Positions 1 to 8,237 of a DNA stretch of 64,000 nucleotides are shown piece by piece. The notes under the pieces were generated by a model. The model worked only from the letters and a program-made list of their open reading frames with translations, did no database searches and was not told the origin of the DNA. The stretch is from Pseudomonas moorei (GTDB lineage Bacteria > Pseudomonadota > Gammaproteobacteria > Pseudomonadales > Pseudomonadaceae), in NCBI RefSeq assembly GCF_008801475.1, contig NZ_VZPP01000016.1, positions 1 through 64,000 of the forward strand. Direction: 5' to 3'. Numbering within the stretch: the stretch's first letter is position 1; every line of letters starts with the position of its first letter. Made by a program: the position numbers and the translations under genes.

Positions 1-51
1 GGGAACAGGCTGGTCTGGCTGCGGGGCTCTCCCTGGATGTAGGCCATAACG

Positions 52-91
52 AAAAATGCTCCGTATCTTTCGATACGGAGCATTTTCTTTG
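52..91 (+). terminator. Rho-independent terminator of the gene upstream of the window
   Basis: A near-perfect hairpin has arms AAATGCTCCGTATC and GATACGGAGCATTT around a TTTC loop, flanked by A and T runs. It could serve either strand. The gene it terminates on the plus strand lies left of the window, and the first 50 bases were too short to identify. Confidence 0.85.
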
Positions 92-115
92 AGCGCTGCG
101 CAGATTGCTAGGTTT

Positions 116-331
116 TCACACAGTCTGTACGGGCTGCTTTTTTGTTGTCTGTGATTTAGCGACGCTGAGCGGATTGCCGTGGTATTGAGCCTGCTCGATC
201 GTGGACTGAATCAACGTCAGCAGGGTCCACTCGACTGTCCGGTTGCTACAGAGCCAGCGCAATGTTTGTGCAGACGTATCAGTGCAAAACGGGACCGGCC
301 AAAATGCCAGCATCATCTGCTGTTCACTCAT
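116..331 (-). CDS. Small hypothetical protein (71 aa)
   Basis: I do not recognise this protein. Support for coding is the start context: AGGGAG lies five bases before the ATG, which opens MSEQQMM. The reading frame fills the gap between the first terminator and xerD. The product is a soluble peptide with no signal sequence, two Cys near residues 16 and 28, several Trp, and a basic Thr/Gln-rich tail. It is divergent from xerD. A competing plus-strand frame (179-433) has no ribosome binding site. It could still be a spurious frame. Confidence 0.45.
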   Translation of the reverse strand: MSEQQMMLAFWPVPFCTDTSAQTLRWLCSNRTVEWTLLTLIQSTIEQAQYHGNPLSVAKSQTTKKQPVQTV

Positions 332-439
332 TCAAGCTCCCTGTTCCTCGCAGTGGCTGGCTATGAAAGACTAGCTGCCGTTTCTACAGTCCTCCTGATT
401 TTTTACGCGCCGTTTCAAGGCCGCGTGTTTTGAGTGCCC

Positions 440-1336
440 ATGCCTGCCATCGAACATCCATTGATAGACCAGTTCCTCGACGCGCTATGGTTGGAGAAAG
501 GTCTTTCCGATAACACCCGCGATGCCTATCGCAGCGACCTGGCCCTGTTCAACGGCTGGTTGCAGGATAAAGGGCTGGAGTTGGTCAACGCCGGACGCGA
601 GTTGATCCTCGACCATCTGGCGTGGCGTGTGGAGCAAAACTACAAGCCCCGTTCAACCGCACGATTTCTCTCGGGCGTGCGTGGCTTCTATCGTTATTTG
701 CTGCGGGAAAAACTGATCGCTGTTGACCCAACGCTTCGCATCGATATGCCGCAGCTCGGCAGACCACTGCCCAAATCCTTGTCTGAGGCGGACGTAGAAG
801 CACTGTTGAAGGCGCCTGATTTGAGCGAAGCCATCGGACAGCGCGACCGCGCCATGCTTGAAGTGCTTTATGCCTGCGGCCTTCGGGTGACGGAACTGAT
901 CAGCCTGACGCTGGAACAGGTCAATCTGCGCCAGGGCGTATTGCGAGTGATGGGCAAGGGCAGCAAGGAGCGACTGGTGCCGATGGGCGAGGAGGCGATT
1001 ATCTGGGTCGAGCGCTACCTGCGCGATGGACGCGGCGAGCTGCTCGGCGGGCGTCCCAGCGATGTCTTGTTCCCCAGCCAGCGAGGAGAGCAGATGACGC
1101 GGCAGACATTCTGGCATCGGATCAAGCATCAGGCGAAAGTCGCCGGTATCGGCAAGTCGCTGTCGCCGCACACGCTGCGCCATGCTTTCGCCACCCACTT
1201 GCTCAATCATGGTGCCGACCTTCGGGTGGTGCAGATGCTGCTGGGCCATAGCGATTTGTCGACCACCCAGATCTATACCCATGTTGCCCGGGCTCGGTTG
1301 CAGGATCTGCACGCCAAACATCATCCTAGAGGCTAG
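440..1336 (+). CDS. xerD: Site-specific tyrosine recombinase XerD
   Basis: XerD works with XerC at the dif site to resolve chromosome dimers at division, under FtsK control. The 298-residue length equals that of E. coli XerD. An N-terminal SAM-like DNA-binding domain spans about 1-100. The catalytic domain carries the full tyrosine-recombinase set: R149 (in GLRVTE), K173, H244 and R247 (HTLRH), H270 (LGHSDLS) and nucleophile Y279 (IYTHV). I start at ATG 440; an in-frame GTG at 434 would add two residues, and neither has a strong Shine-Dalgarno. dsbC, hom and thrC follow, the usual Pseudomonas order. A REP pair lies just after the stop. Confidence 0.97.
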   Translation: MPAIEHPLIDQFLDALWLEKGLSDNTRDAYRSDLALFNGWLQDKGLELVNAGRELILDHLAWRVEQNYKPRSTARFLSGVRGFYRYLLREKLIAVDPTLRIDMPQLGRPLPKSLSEADVEALLKAPDLSEAIGQRDRAMLEVLYACGLRVTELISLTLEQVNLRQGVLRVMGKGSKERLVPMGEEAIIWVERYLRDGRGELLGGRPSDVLFPSQRGEQMTRQTFWHRIKHQAKVAGIGKSLSPHTLRHAFATHLLNHGADLRVVQMLLGHSDLSTTQIYTHVARARLQDLHAKHHPRG

Positions 1337-1345
1337 TGAAAGTCC

Positions 1346-1435
1346 TGTGGGAGCGAGCTTGCTCGCGATGAGGCCTGAACATCCAGCATTAATGGCGCCT
1401 GACTGACCGCAATCGCGAGCAAGCTCGGTCCCACA
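1346..1435. repeat. REP pair (REPIN), fluorescens type
   Basis: Two inverted REP palindromes, GTGGGAGCGAGCTTGCTCGCG and its near complement CGCGAGCAAGCTCGGTCCCAC, flank about 40 bases. They sit directly after the xerD stop. Neither arm has an adjoining transposase gene. Confidence 0.85.
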
Positions 1436-1585
1436 GAAAGCAGTCGCCAAAGCCTTGCATCACCGGGAGTCGGACACTGTTGCCTTATGTGGTAGGCTTT
1501 GACGGTTTGCACGATGGGCGGTTATGACCCGGTGTTTCGGCACGGGCGTTCTGACCGTCCCATTTGTCCGCCTTCAGGAGTTCTC

Positions 1586-2317
1586 ATGCGTCTGACCCAG
1601 ATTTTCGCCGCCGCCGCCATTGCGTTGGTCAGCACCTTTGCCGTCGCCGATGACGCGGCCGACAAAGCCATCCGTAAAAGCCTGGAAAACCTCCAGCTCG
1701 AAGTGCCCGTAGAAAGCATCACCGCCAGCCCGCTGCCGGGCCTGTACGAAGTCAAATTGAAGGGCAGCCGCGTGCTGTATGCCAGCGCCGACGGTCAGTA
1801 CGTGGTTCAGGGTTACCTGTTCCAGCTCAAGGACGGCAAGCCGGTCAACCTGACCGAGAAGACCGAGCGCCTGGGCATCTCCAAACTGATCAACGAGATT
1901 CCGGTTGCCGAAACCGTGGTTTACCCGGCCATTGGTGAAACCAAATCGCACATCACCGTGTTCACCGACACCACTTGCCCGTACTGCCACAAACTGCACG
2001 CCGAAGTGCCTGAGTTGAACAAGCGTGGCATCGAAGTGCGCTATGTTGCGTTTCCACGCCAGGGCCTTGGCTCGCCGGGCGACGAACAGCTACAGGCCGT
2101 GTGGTGCTCGAAAGACAAGAAAGCGGCCATGGACAAGATGGTCGATGGCAAGGAGATCAAGGCCGCCAAGTGCGATAACCCGGTTTCCAAACAGTTCGCC
2201 CTCGGCCAGTCGATTGGCGTGAACGGTACACCGGCCATCGTTTTGGCCGACGGTCAGGTCATTCCGGGCTACCAGCCTGCGCCACAAGTCGCCAAACTGG
2301 CGCTGGGCGCGAAGTAA
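1586..2317 (+). CDS. dsbC: Thiol:disulfide interchange protein DsbC
   Basis: Periplasmic disulfide isomerase that reshuffles wrong disulfides and is kept reduced by DsbD. The start at 1586 is set by AGGAG six bases upstream. The N-terminus is a Sec signal peptide (MRLTQIF..., cleaved near AVA-D, residues 19-21). A dimerisation domain covers about 25-90. The thioredoxin fold holds active-site C131-P-Y-C134 and a cis-Pro loop (GTPAIV). A second Cys pair (VWC...AKC) matches the structural disulfide of the family. Length 243 aa is normal. An upstream in-frame start at 1499 would bury the signal peptide and is not used. Confidence 0.96.
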   Translation: MRLTQIFAAAAIALVSTFAVADDAADKAIRKSLENLQLEVPVESITASPLPGLYEVKLKGSRVLYASADGQYVVQGYLFQLKDGKPVNLTEKTERLGISKLINEIPVAETVVYPAIGETKSHITVFTDTTCPYCHKLHAEVPELNKRGIEVRYVAFPRQGLGSPGDEQLQAVWCSKDKKAAMDKMVDGKEIKAAKCDNPVSKQFALGQSIGVNGTPAIVLADGQVIPGYQPAPQVAKLALGAK

Positions 2318-2411
2318 ATTCGCATCGTCATGGTCCGCCATTGACGATCGTGGTCCGGCAGCAGCATTCGCCGGGCCATCAATAGAGAGCCGCGAGCATG
2401 CGGTTGTTTTC

Positions 2412-2437
2412 ACGGCCGGCCTTGAGTCGGCCGTTTT
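2412..2437 (+). terminator. Hairpin with T-run between dsbC and hom
   Basis: Arms ACGGCCG and CGGCCGT surround a nine-base loop and run into TTTT. The hom Shine-Dalgarno follows within a few bases. It can end dsbC transcription. Because it sits in the hom leader it could also attenuate hom, but I see no threonine- or isoleucine-rich leader peptide. Confidence 0.6.
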
Positions 2438-2451
2438 ATGGGGAGTTCACA

Positions 2452-3756
2452 GTGAAACCGGTCAAAGTAGGCATCTGTGGGTTAGGAACCGTCGGTGGCG
2501 GTACCTTCAACGTACTTCAGCGCAACGCCGAGGAAATTGCTCGTCGTGCCGGGCGTGGAATCGAAGTGGCACAAATTGCCATGCGCACGCCAAAGCCTCA
2601 GTTCCAAACGACCGGTATTGCGATTACCAACGATGTCTTCGAAGTGGCCACGAACCCTGAGATCGACATCGTTATAGAGCTGATGGGCGGCTACACCGTT
2701 GCCCGTGAGCTGGTACTCAAGGCCATCGAGAATGGCAAGCATGTGGTCACCGCGAACAAGGCGTTGATCGCCGTTCACGGTAACGAAATTTTCGCCAAGG
2801 CTCGCGAGAAGGGCGTGATCGTTGCGTTCGAAGCAGCAGTGGCGGGTGGCATCCCGGTGATCAAGGCGATCCGCGAGGGCCTGTCGGCCAACCGTATCAA
2901 CTGGGTGGCCGGGATCATCAACGGCACCGGTAACTTCATCCTGACCGAGATGCGCGAGAAGGGTCGTACCTTCGAAGACGTGTTGGTTGAGGCACAGGCC
3001 CTGGGTTACGCCGAAGCCGATCCGACCTTCGACGTTGAAGGCATCGACGCGGCGCACAAGCTGACGATCCTGGCGTCCATCGCTTTCGGTATCCCGCTGC
3101 AATTCGACAAGGCCTACACCGAAGGCATCACCAAGCTGACCACCGCTGACGTGAACTACGCCGAAGCGCTGGGCTATCGCATCAAGCACCTGGGCGTGGC
3201 GCGCAGCACTGCGGCCGGTATTGAATTGCGCGTCCACCCGACGCTGATCCCGGCCGATCGTTTGATCGCCAACGTCAACGGCGTAATGAACGCGGTCATG
3301 GTCAACGGTGATGCTGCTGGCTCGACCCTGTTCTACGGTGCCGGCGCCGGCATGGAACCGACCGCTTCGTCGGTCATTGCCGACCTGGTGGATGTGGTTC
3401 GCGCCATGACGTCCGATCCGGAAAACCGCGTACCGCACCTGGCCTTCCAGCCGGATTCGCTGTCGGCCCACCCGATCCTGCCGATCGAGGCCTGCGAAAG
3501 CTCCTACTACCTGCGCATTCAGGCCAAGGACCACCCGGGCGTGCTGGCGCAAGTGGCGAGCATCCTGTCGGAGCGTGGCATCAACATCGAATCGATCATG
3601 CAGAAGGAAGTTGAAGAACACGACGGCCTGGTGCCCATGATCCTGCTGACCCACCGTGTGCTGGAGCAGCATATCAATGACGCGATCGCCGCCCTGGAAG
3701 CCTTGGCTGGCGTTGTGGGTCCGGTCGTACGGATCCGCGTCGAGCACCTGAACTAA
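2452..3756 (+). CDS. hom: Homoserine dehydrogenase
   Basis: NAD(P)H-dependent reduction of aspartate semialdehyde to homoserine, the branch to threonine and methionine. The start is GTG 2452, preceded by GGGGAG at six bases; this gives the 434 residues usual in Pseudomonas. The Rossmann motif GLGTVGGG lies at about residues 9-16. The catalytic domain (HVVTANKA, GIINGTGNFIL, EADPTFDVEG) spans about 100-320. A C-terminal ACT domain (YYLRIQAKDHPGVLAQVASIL, from about 355) allows allosteric threonine feedback. thrC follows 67 bases on and is probably co-transcribed. Confidence 0.97.
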   Translation: MKPVKVGICGLGTVGGGTFNVLQRNAEEIARRAGRGIEVAQIAMRTPKPQFQTTGIAITNDVFEVATNPEIDIVIELMGGYTVARELVLKAIENGKHVVTANKALIAVHGNEIFAKAREKGVIVAFEAAVAGGIPVIKAIREGLSANRINWVAGIINGTGNFILTEMREKGRTFEDVLVEAQALGYAEADPTFDVEGIDAAHKLTILASIAFGIPLQFDKAYTEGITKLTTADVNYAEALGYRIKHLGVARSTAAGIELRVHPTLIPADRLIANVNGVMNAVMVNGDAAGSTLFYGAGAGMEPTASSVIADLVDVVRAMTSDPENRVPHLAFQPDSLSAHPILPIEACESSYYLRIQAKDHPGVLAQVASILSERGINIESIMQKEVEEHDGLVPMILLTHRVLEQHINDAIAALEALAGVVGPVVRIRVEHLN

Positions 3757-3823
3757 GCCGTTATCGTTCACCGGGCTCACGGGTTGAGCCCGGGTTTGCG
3801 AACACTGTCCATTGGAGTCAGTC

Positions 3824-5233
3824 ATGCGTTACATCAGTACCCGCGGCCAGGCACCGGCCCTGAATTTCGAAGACGTCCTGCTGGCCGGTCTGGCCACCGA
3901 CGGCGGTCTGTACGTCCCGGAAAACCTGCCACGTTTCACCCAGGAAGAAATCGCTTCCTGGGCCGGCCTGCCATATCACGAGCTGGCGTTCCGGGTCATG
4001 CGCCCATTCGTCACCGGCAGCATTCCGGACGCCGATTTCAAAAAAATCCTCGAAGAAACCTACGGTGTGTTTGCCCACAGCGCCGTTGCGCCGTTGCGTC
4101 AGCTGAACGGCAATGAATGGGTGCTGGAGCTGTTCCACGGCCCGACCCTGGCCTTCAAGGACTTCGCCCTGCAACTGCTCGGTCGCCTTCTGGACTACGT
4201 GCTGGAAAAACGCGGCGAGCGCGTGGTGATCGTTGGTGCGACCTCCGGTGATACCGGGTCGGCCGCCATCGAAGGCTGCAAACACTGCGAAAACGTCGAT
4301 ATCTTCATCCTGCACCCGCACAACCGTGTATCGGAAGTGCAGCGTCGGCAGATGACCACCATCTTCGGCGAGAACATCCACAACATCGCGATCGAAGGCA
4401 ACTTCGATGACTGCCAGGAAATGGTCAAGGCGAGCTTCGCCGACCAGGGCTTCCTGAAGGGCACTCGCCTGGTGGCGGTGAACTCGATCAACTGGGCGCG
4501 GATCATGGCCCAGATCGTTTACTACTTCCACGCTGCGCTGCAGCTGGGTGGCCCGGCGCGTTCGGTGTCGTTCTCGGTGCCGACCGGCAACTTCGGCGAC
4601 ATCTTCGCAGGCTACCTGGCGCGCAACATGGGCCTGCCGATCAATCAATTGATCGTCGCCACCAACCGCAACGACATCCTGCATCGCTTCATGAGCGGCA
4701 ATCAGTACGTCAAGGAAACCCTGCACGCCACCCTGTCGCCGTCCATGGACATCATGGTGTCGTCGAACTTCGAGCGTCTGTTGTTCGACCTGCACGGTCG
4801 CAATGGCGCGGCGATTGCCGGGTTGATGGACAGCTTCAAGCAAGGTGGCGGCTTCAGCGTCGAGCAGGAGCGCTGGACCGAAGCACGCAAACTGTTCGAT
4901 TCGCTGGCGGTGGATGACGCACAAACCTGCGAGACCATCGCCGAAGTCTACGAGCAGACCGGTGAGGTGCTGGATCCGCACACCGCCATCGGTGTCAGGG
5001 CCGCGCGGGAATGCCGTCGCAGCCTGGACATTCCGATGGTGATCCTGGGCACGGCTCACCCGGTCAAATTCCCGGATGCCGTGGAAAAAGCCGGTGTAGG
5101 AAAAGCGCTCGAACTCCCGGCACATCTTTCTGATTTGTTTGAGCGAGACGAACGTTGCACGGTGTTGCCGAATGACCTTAAAGCCGTACAGGCCTTTGTC
5201 AGTCAGCATGGCAACCGCGGCAAGCCTTTGTAA
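3824..5233 (+). CDS. thrC: Threonine synthase
   Basis: PLP enzyme turning O-phosphohomoserine into threonine, the step after hom and homoserine kinase. The start at 3824 has GGAG eight bases upstream and gives 469 aa, the family length. PLP-binding Lys is K112 in GPTLAFKDFALQ. The phosphate-binding loop is ATSGDTGSA, and SVPTGNFGDIFAGY is the second cofactor segment. The N-terminal threonine-synthase domain (MRYISTRG) is intact. Homoserine kinase is not in the window. A terminator follows the stop. Confidence 0.97.
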   Translation: MRYISTRGQAPALNFEDVLLAGLATDGGLYVPENLPRFTQEEIASWAGLPYHELAFRVMRPFVTGSIPDADFKKILEETYGVFAHSAVAPLRQLNGNEWVLELFHGPTLAFKDFALQLLGRLLDYVLEKRGERVVIVGATSGDTGSAAIEGCKHCENVDIFILHPHNRVSEVQRRQMTTIFGENIHNIAIEGNFDDCQEMVKASFADQGFLKGTRLVAVNSINWARIMAQIVYYFHAALQLGGPARSVSFSVPTGNFGDIFAGYLARNMGLPINQLIVATNRNDILHRFMSGNQYVKETLHATLSPSMDIMVSSNFERLLFDLHGRNGAAIAGLMDSFKQGGGFSVEQERWTEARKLFDSLAVDDAQTCETIAEVYEQTGEVLDPHTAIGVRAARECRRSLDIPMVILGTAHPVKFPDAVEKAGVGKALELPAHLSDLFERDERCTVLPNDLKAVQAFVSQHGNRGKPL

Positions 5234-5256
5234 CCGGCAAAAGCTGTCACAAATTG

Positions 5257-5287
5257 AAGCCCGTCTCATGACGGGCTTTCTCGTTTC
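5257..5287 (+). terminator. Terminator after thrC
   Basis: Stem AAGCCCGTC / GACGGGCTT with loop TCAT, followed by TTCTCGTTT. It closes the hom-thrC unit. Confidence 0.8.
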
Positions 5288-5355
5288 TGCATGCCACACT
5301 GATCCGCTGGAGTCGCCCATTAAGGACGGGCGAGCTGATCATCAAGGAAGTGGTA

Positions 5356-6693
5356 ATGCTGTTTTTCAGAAAGTTAACGCCCGCCCCGCGCTGGCTGATT
5401 TTGCTCGGGACCCTGGGTTTTACCCAGGTGCTGGCGGCAGATTCGGCGGCTCCCGCGCCTGCGAAGGCGCTCAAGCTGGACGAGCAAGAGCGCAAATGGA
5501 TGGCCGAGCATCCGCGCGTCATCGTCGCTTCGCTGGAGTACCCACGGTATCTGTTCAAGGATGAGCATGGCCGCTGGATCGGTTTGAACAAGGATGTACT
5601 CGATCGCATCGGCGCCATGACCGGTTTGCAGTTCGTTCATGTCGAAGCGTTTTCTACCGATCAGATGCTGGCCAGCCTGGAAAGCAGTGAGGCGGACATG
5701 AGCACCACGCTGGCAATCAATGACGAACGCAAGGCGTTCCTGGACTTCAGCCATGCATATGGTGGCGCGGGCTGGGTATTCGTGGGGCGGGCAGAGGCAC
5801 CGAAGGTGCAATCTTTGGAGGATCTGGCGAAGCGGGTGCTGGTGTTGCCGGCTCGTCATGCGTTGGAAGCATCGATTCGCCATGAATACCCGACCATTGA
5901 GCTACGCACCGTCAAAACCTACGCGGAGGCCCGTGCGCTGGTTGAAAGCGGTGAGGCCTATGCCACCATCGACAATGAAATCGGCGCTCAACTCTTTCCC
6001 TCGGGGCAGCTTCAGCTGGGGCATATTCTGGAGGGACGGTGGGACCCTGAGCATCTGGCGGTGCGCAAAGGCCAGCCGCATCTATTGAGCATTCTCAACA
6101 AGGCACTGGAGGCGTTTCCCCCCGCCGAGTTACGCGCCATTCGCCGCAAATGGCTCAATGGTGTCGTTACGACCGCAGAGCCGACGGTTTGGCAGCGGGT
6201 GACACAGTGGAGCTGCCGGGGTGTGTTTGTCGTCAGTGTATTCGCCGTGCTTTTCCTGCTCTGTAACCGCCGGCTGGCCTCGGTGGTCCGGCAACGACTG
6301 GAGACTGAGCAGCGTCTTGGGGATCAGCTCGCTTTCCAGCAGGCGCTGATGGACGCGACGCCTGACCCGATGTTCGTTCGTGATCTGCAAGGGCGCTTGA
6401 TCCTGTGCAACAGGAGTTTCGAGGAGAGCCTGTCGACCCGATTCGATCGGATTCAGGGGCGGCAGCTGATTGAATTGGAGATCCTGCCCAAAGAGACCGC
6501 TGAACTGTTGCATACCGAATTCATGGCCCAGCTGGGCTCGCGCTCCACACGATTCTGCAGGCGGCAATTGATGTTCAACAACGGCCTCAGGGACATCTAC
6601 CAATGGACGGTGCCGTTTTACGGTGCGGACGGCCAGCTGCGCGGTTTGCTGGGGGGCTGGACGGATCTCGGTCAGCGTATCCGACAGGCGTGA
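5356..6693 (+). CDS. Membrane-anchored VFT-PAS sensor protein lacking a kinase domain
   Basis: Layout over 445 aa: signal peptide or anchor (1-28, RWLILLGTLGFTQVLA); one bacterial periplasmic solute-binding (Venus-flytrap) domain at about 40-270; a transmembrane helix at about 285-305; a cytoplasmic PAS domain at about 325-440 (FQQALMDATPDPMFVRDLQGRL-type start, ending GLLGGWTDLG). This is the front half of a BvgS/EvgS-type sensor kinase. In those proteins a HisKA/HATPase unit follows the PAS; here translation stops and no kinase-like sequence is seen in the next 150 bases. Start ATG 5356 has AGGAAG at five bases. It may be a natural truncation or a sensor working through a partner. Confidence 0.75.
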   Translation: MLFFRKLTPAPRWLILLGTLGFTQVLAADSAAPAPAKALKLDEQERKWMAEHPRVIVASLEYPRYLFKDEHGRWIGLNKDVLDRIGAMTGLQFVHVEAFSTDQMLASLESSEADMSTTLAINDERKAFLDFSHAYGGAGWVFVGRAEAPKVQSLEDLAKRVLVLPARHALEASIRHEYPTIELRTVKTYAEARALVESGEAYATIDNEIGAQLFPSGQLQLGHILEGRWDPEHLAVRKGQPHLLSILNKALEAFPPAELRAIRRKWLNGVVTTAEPTVWQRVTQWSCRGVFVVSVFAVLFLLCNRRLASVVRQRLETEQRLGDQLAFQQALMDATPDPMFVRDLQGRLILCNRSFEESLSTRFDRIQGRQLIELEILPKETAELLHTEFMAQLGSRSTRFCRRQLMFNNGLRDIYQWTVPFYGADGQLRGLLGGWTDLGQRIRQA

Positions 6694-6853
6694 TGCGACT
6701 GTTTTTTCTCTATCATCTTTGCCATGCATGCTCTTTCGACCGGAGACGCAGACGAAGTTGCATCCGGTATTCAGAACTTTCTTCTCGGGCCAGCGGTCAT
6801 TTACTGTAGGCACTCCCCAGGCACTTTTTTCGGACTATTGAGTGGTGATCGAG

Positions 6854-7141
6854 ATGGAAAGTATCAGTCTCTTGCTCGGTGAGGCTCTGAGCCCGTACCA
6901 GGTGACGCTGACCCCCTCGGGTATTCATGGTGAATGCCGGGTGACATTGACCAATACCATGGGCACCACTGTGGTTGAACGTGAGTTCAGTCAGGCCCAG
7001 TTAAGCGATAAGCGTCTGCTCACCGATGTGGTCGACGGTTTGCATCGTGATGTACTGATTGCGGAAGGTCGCCTGGAGCCCTGTGTTATCGCGGCGTTGC
7101 GCAATGCTGCGCAAGACAAGTTGCTTGCCAGCCGCAACTGA
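6854..7141 (+). CDS. DUF3509 family protein
   Basis: Small protein (95 aa) found mainly in Pseudomonas, function unknown. The sequence runs MESISLLLGEAL..., with the conserved core LTPSGIHGECRVTLTN and TDVVDGLHRDVLIAEGRLEP. No signal or membrane segment is seen, so it is probably cytoplasmic. I prefer ATG 6854, with GGTGA five bases upstream, over the in-frame GTG at 6842, which has no binding site. Confidence 0.8.
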   Translation: MESISLLLGEALSPYQVTLTPSGIHGECRVTLTNTMGTTVVEREFSQAQLSDKRLLTDVVDGLHRDVLIAEGRLEPCVIAALRNAAQDKLLASRN

Positions 7142-7260
7142 ATTGTTTTTTGTGGGAACCTTCCTGCACCAACGTCAGTCAGATCTTTTAACAGCAGGAT
7201 CAAGCATTGTGCTCCGGTGCTTGTAGCTTGCTGCTACGGGTCTTTATGTAGGCCACGTTT

Positions 7261-7298
7261 AACCCCGAGTCGTCTCCCCACTTCTCGGGGTTTCTTTT
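7261..7298 (+). terminator. Terminator between the DUF3509 gene and the convergent gene
   Basis: Stem AACCCCGAG / CTCGGGGTT with a 14-base loop and TTTCTTTT after it. It serves the plus-strand DUF3509 gene; the convergent minus-strand gene ends 13 bases beyond. Confidence 0.75.
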
Positions 7299-7310
7299 GC
7301 CCGGGATTTG

Positions 7311-8237
7311 TCAGTGCCCGGCCTGCTGTTCAAAAAACGCCTTGGCATCTCTCAGATAATCGCTGCGCCTTTCCGGGTCCAGCCAATCGGCGTATAGCTG
7401 ATCCAGTCGGTCGTGCGGCAAGGTGCGCAAAAGCAGGTTTATCTCGCTGATCGCCTCTCGGCCCTGAGGTGTATTGGAGCAGCCGATGTAGCCGAACAGG
7501 TATTTTCCCGTCCCCTTGATCGGATAGAACTGCAGCTGCTCATCGGAGATGTGTTTCTGTTGTGCCTGATAACGGATCTCGGGCCAGTAACCCAAAACCA
7601 CCTGTAATCGCCCCAGGCGTTGCATCTGCAACAGACTGCCAAGGGCGTCATTGCCGTAATGGGGCGTCAAGGCGCCGGGCGGTGCCTGTCGCAGCAGGGT
7701 GTCGAGAAATTGACCGTAACTGCGGCCAGCCACTACGCCGACTTTTTTCGTGCCACTGGCCAACATGGCTGCCAGATCGACTTCTCCGTCGATCAGAAAA
7801 GGTTGCAGAACCGATCGATCTTCCTGCCGGACCGCAAGGCCATTACTCACCGCAAGAAACGCCGGAATGGAGAATGTAATCCACTGCTCCCGCTCTTTGG
7901 TCCAGACCAGCGAGGGATCGCAAGTAAAAGATTCTTCGTGGAGCATTTGCATTCCACGAGCGCGGTTAACCCGCATCAAAGTGTGTTCGTACTGCGGCAT
8001 GCCGGCGATCAACAGCGGCAACAGTTGATCGATGACACCCTGATCTTTTTTCGGGCCTTCAAAAATCATGGTGGGCGGCAAATCGCGCAGGAGCCAGATC
8101 AAGGTGTCCCTGGGTTGCGCCAAAACGGGCGAGGCCAGTCCCGCCAACAGCACGAACACGGCCAGTACGCGTTGATTGCGGCAGGAATGGCTTGCTGATG
8201 AAAACAGGCGCTTCAGCTTAGATGGCCCCGTCTTCAC
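7311..8237 (-). CDS. Periplasmic solute-binding-like protein (TIGR02285 type)
   Basis: About 308 aa. A hydrophobic signal segment (VLAVFVLLAGLASPVLAQ) is followed by a type 2 periplasmic-binding fold: ...TLIWLLRDLPPTMIFEG, then GRSYGQFLDTLL and GCSNTPQGREAISEINLLL. It resembles the TIGR02285 group, which are extracellular solute-binding proteins with no assigned ligand. No permease or ATPase is adjacent. The likely start is GTG 8237, overlapping the end of the CoA-transferase gene by 20 bases, so the two are translationally linked. A start further inside is possible because the N-terminus before the signal is long. Confidence 0.7.
   Translation of the reverse strand: MKTGPSKLKRLFSSASHSCRNQRVLAVFVLLAGLASPVLAQPRDTLIWLLRDLPPTMIFEGPKKDQGVIDQLLPLLIAGMPQYEHTLMRVNRARGMQMLHEESFTCDPSLVWTKEREQWITFSIPAFLAVSNGLAVRQEDRSVLQPFLIDGEVDLAAMLASGTKKVGVVAGRSYGQFLDTLLRQAPPGALTPHYGNDALGSLLQMQRLGRLQVVLGYWPEIRYQAQQKHISDEQLQFYPIKGTGKYLFGYIGCSNTPQGREAISEINLLLRTLPHDRLDQLYADWLDPERRSDYLRDAKAFFEQQAGH

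Noticed and set aside
179-433. Plus-strand frame of 84 codons before xerD
   Set aside because: No Shine-Dalgarno and Arg/Cys-rich composition; the minus-strand frame at the same place has a good start context.
1346-1435. CRISPR-like repeat
   Set aside because: Only two inverted palindromic units, dispersed in the genome window; this is a REP pair.
2482-3825. Open frame of 447 codons antisense to hom
   Set aside because: It is the mirror of a GC-rich coding gene; no binding site, no recognisable domain, composition typical of an antisense shadow (His/Arg/Asp-rich).
3818-5320. Open frame of 500 codons antisense to thrC
   Set aside because: Antisense shadow with the same composition bias; sense gene is full length with all catalytic residues.
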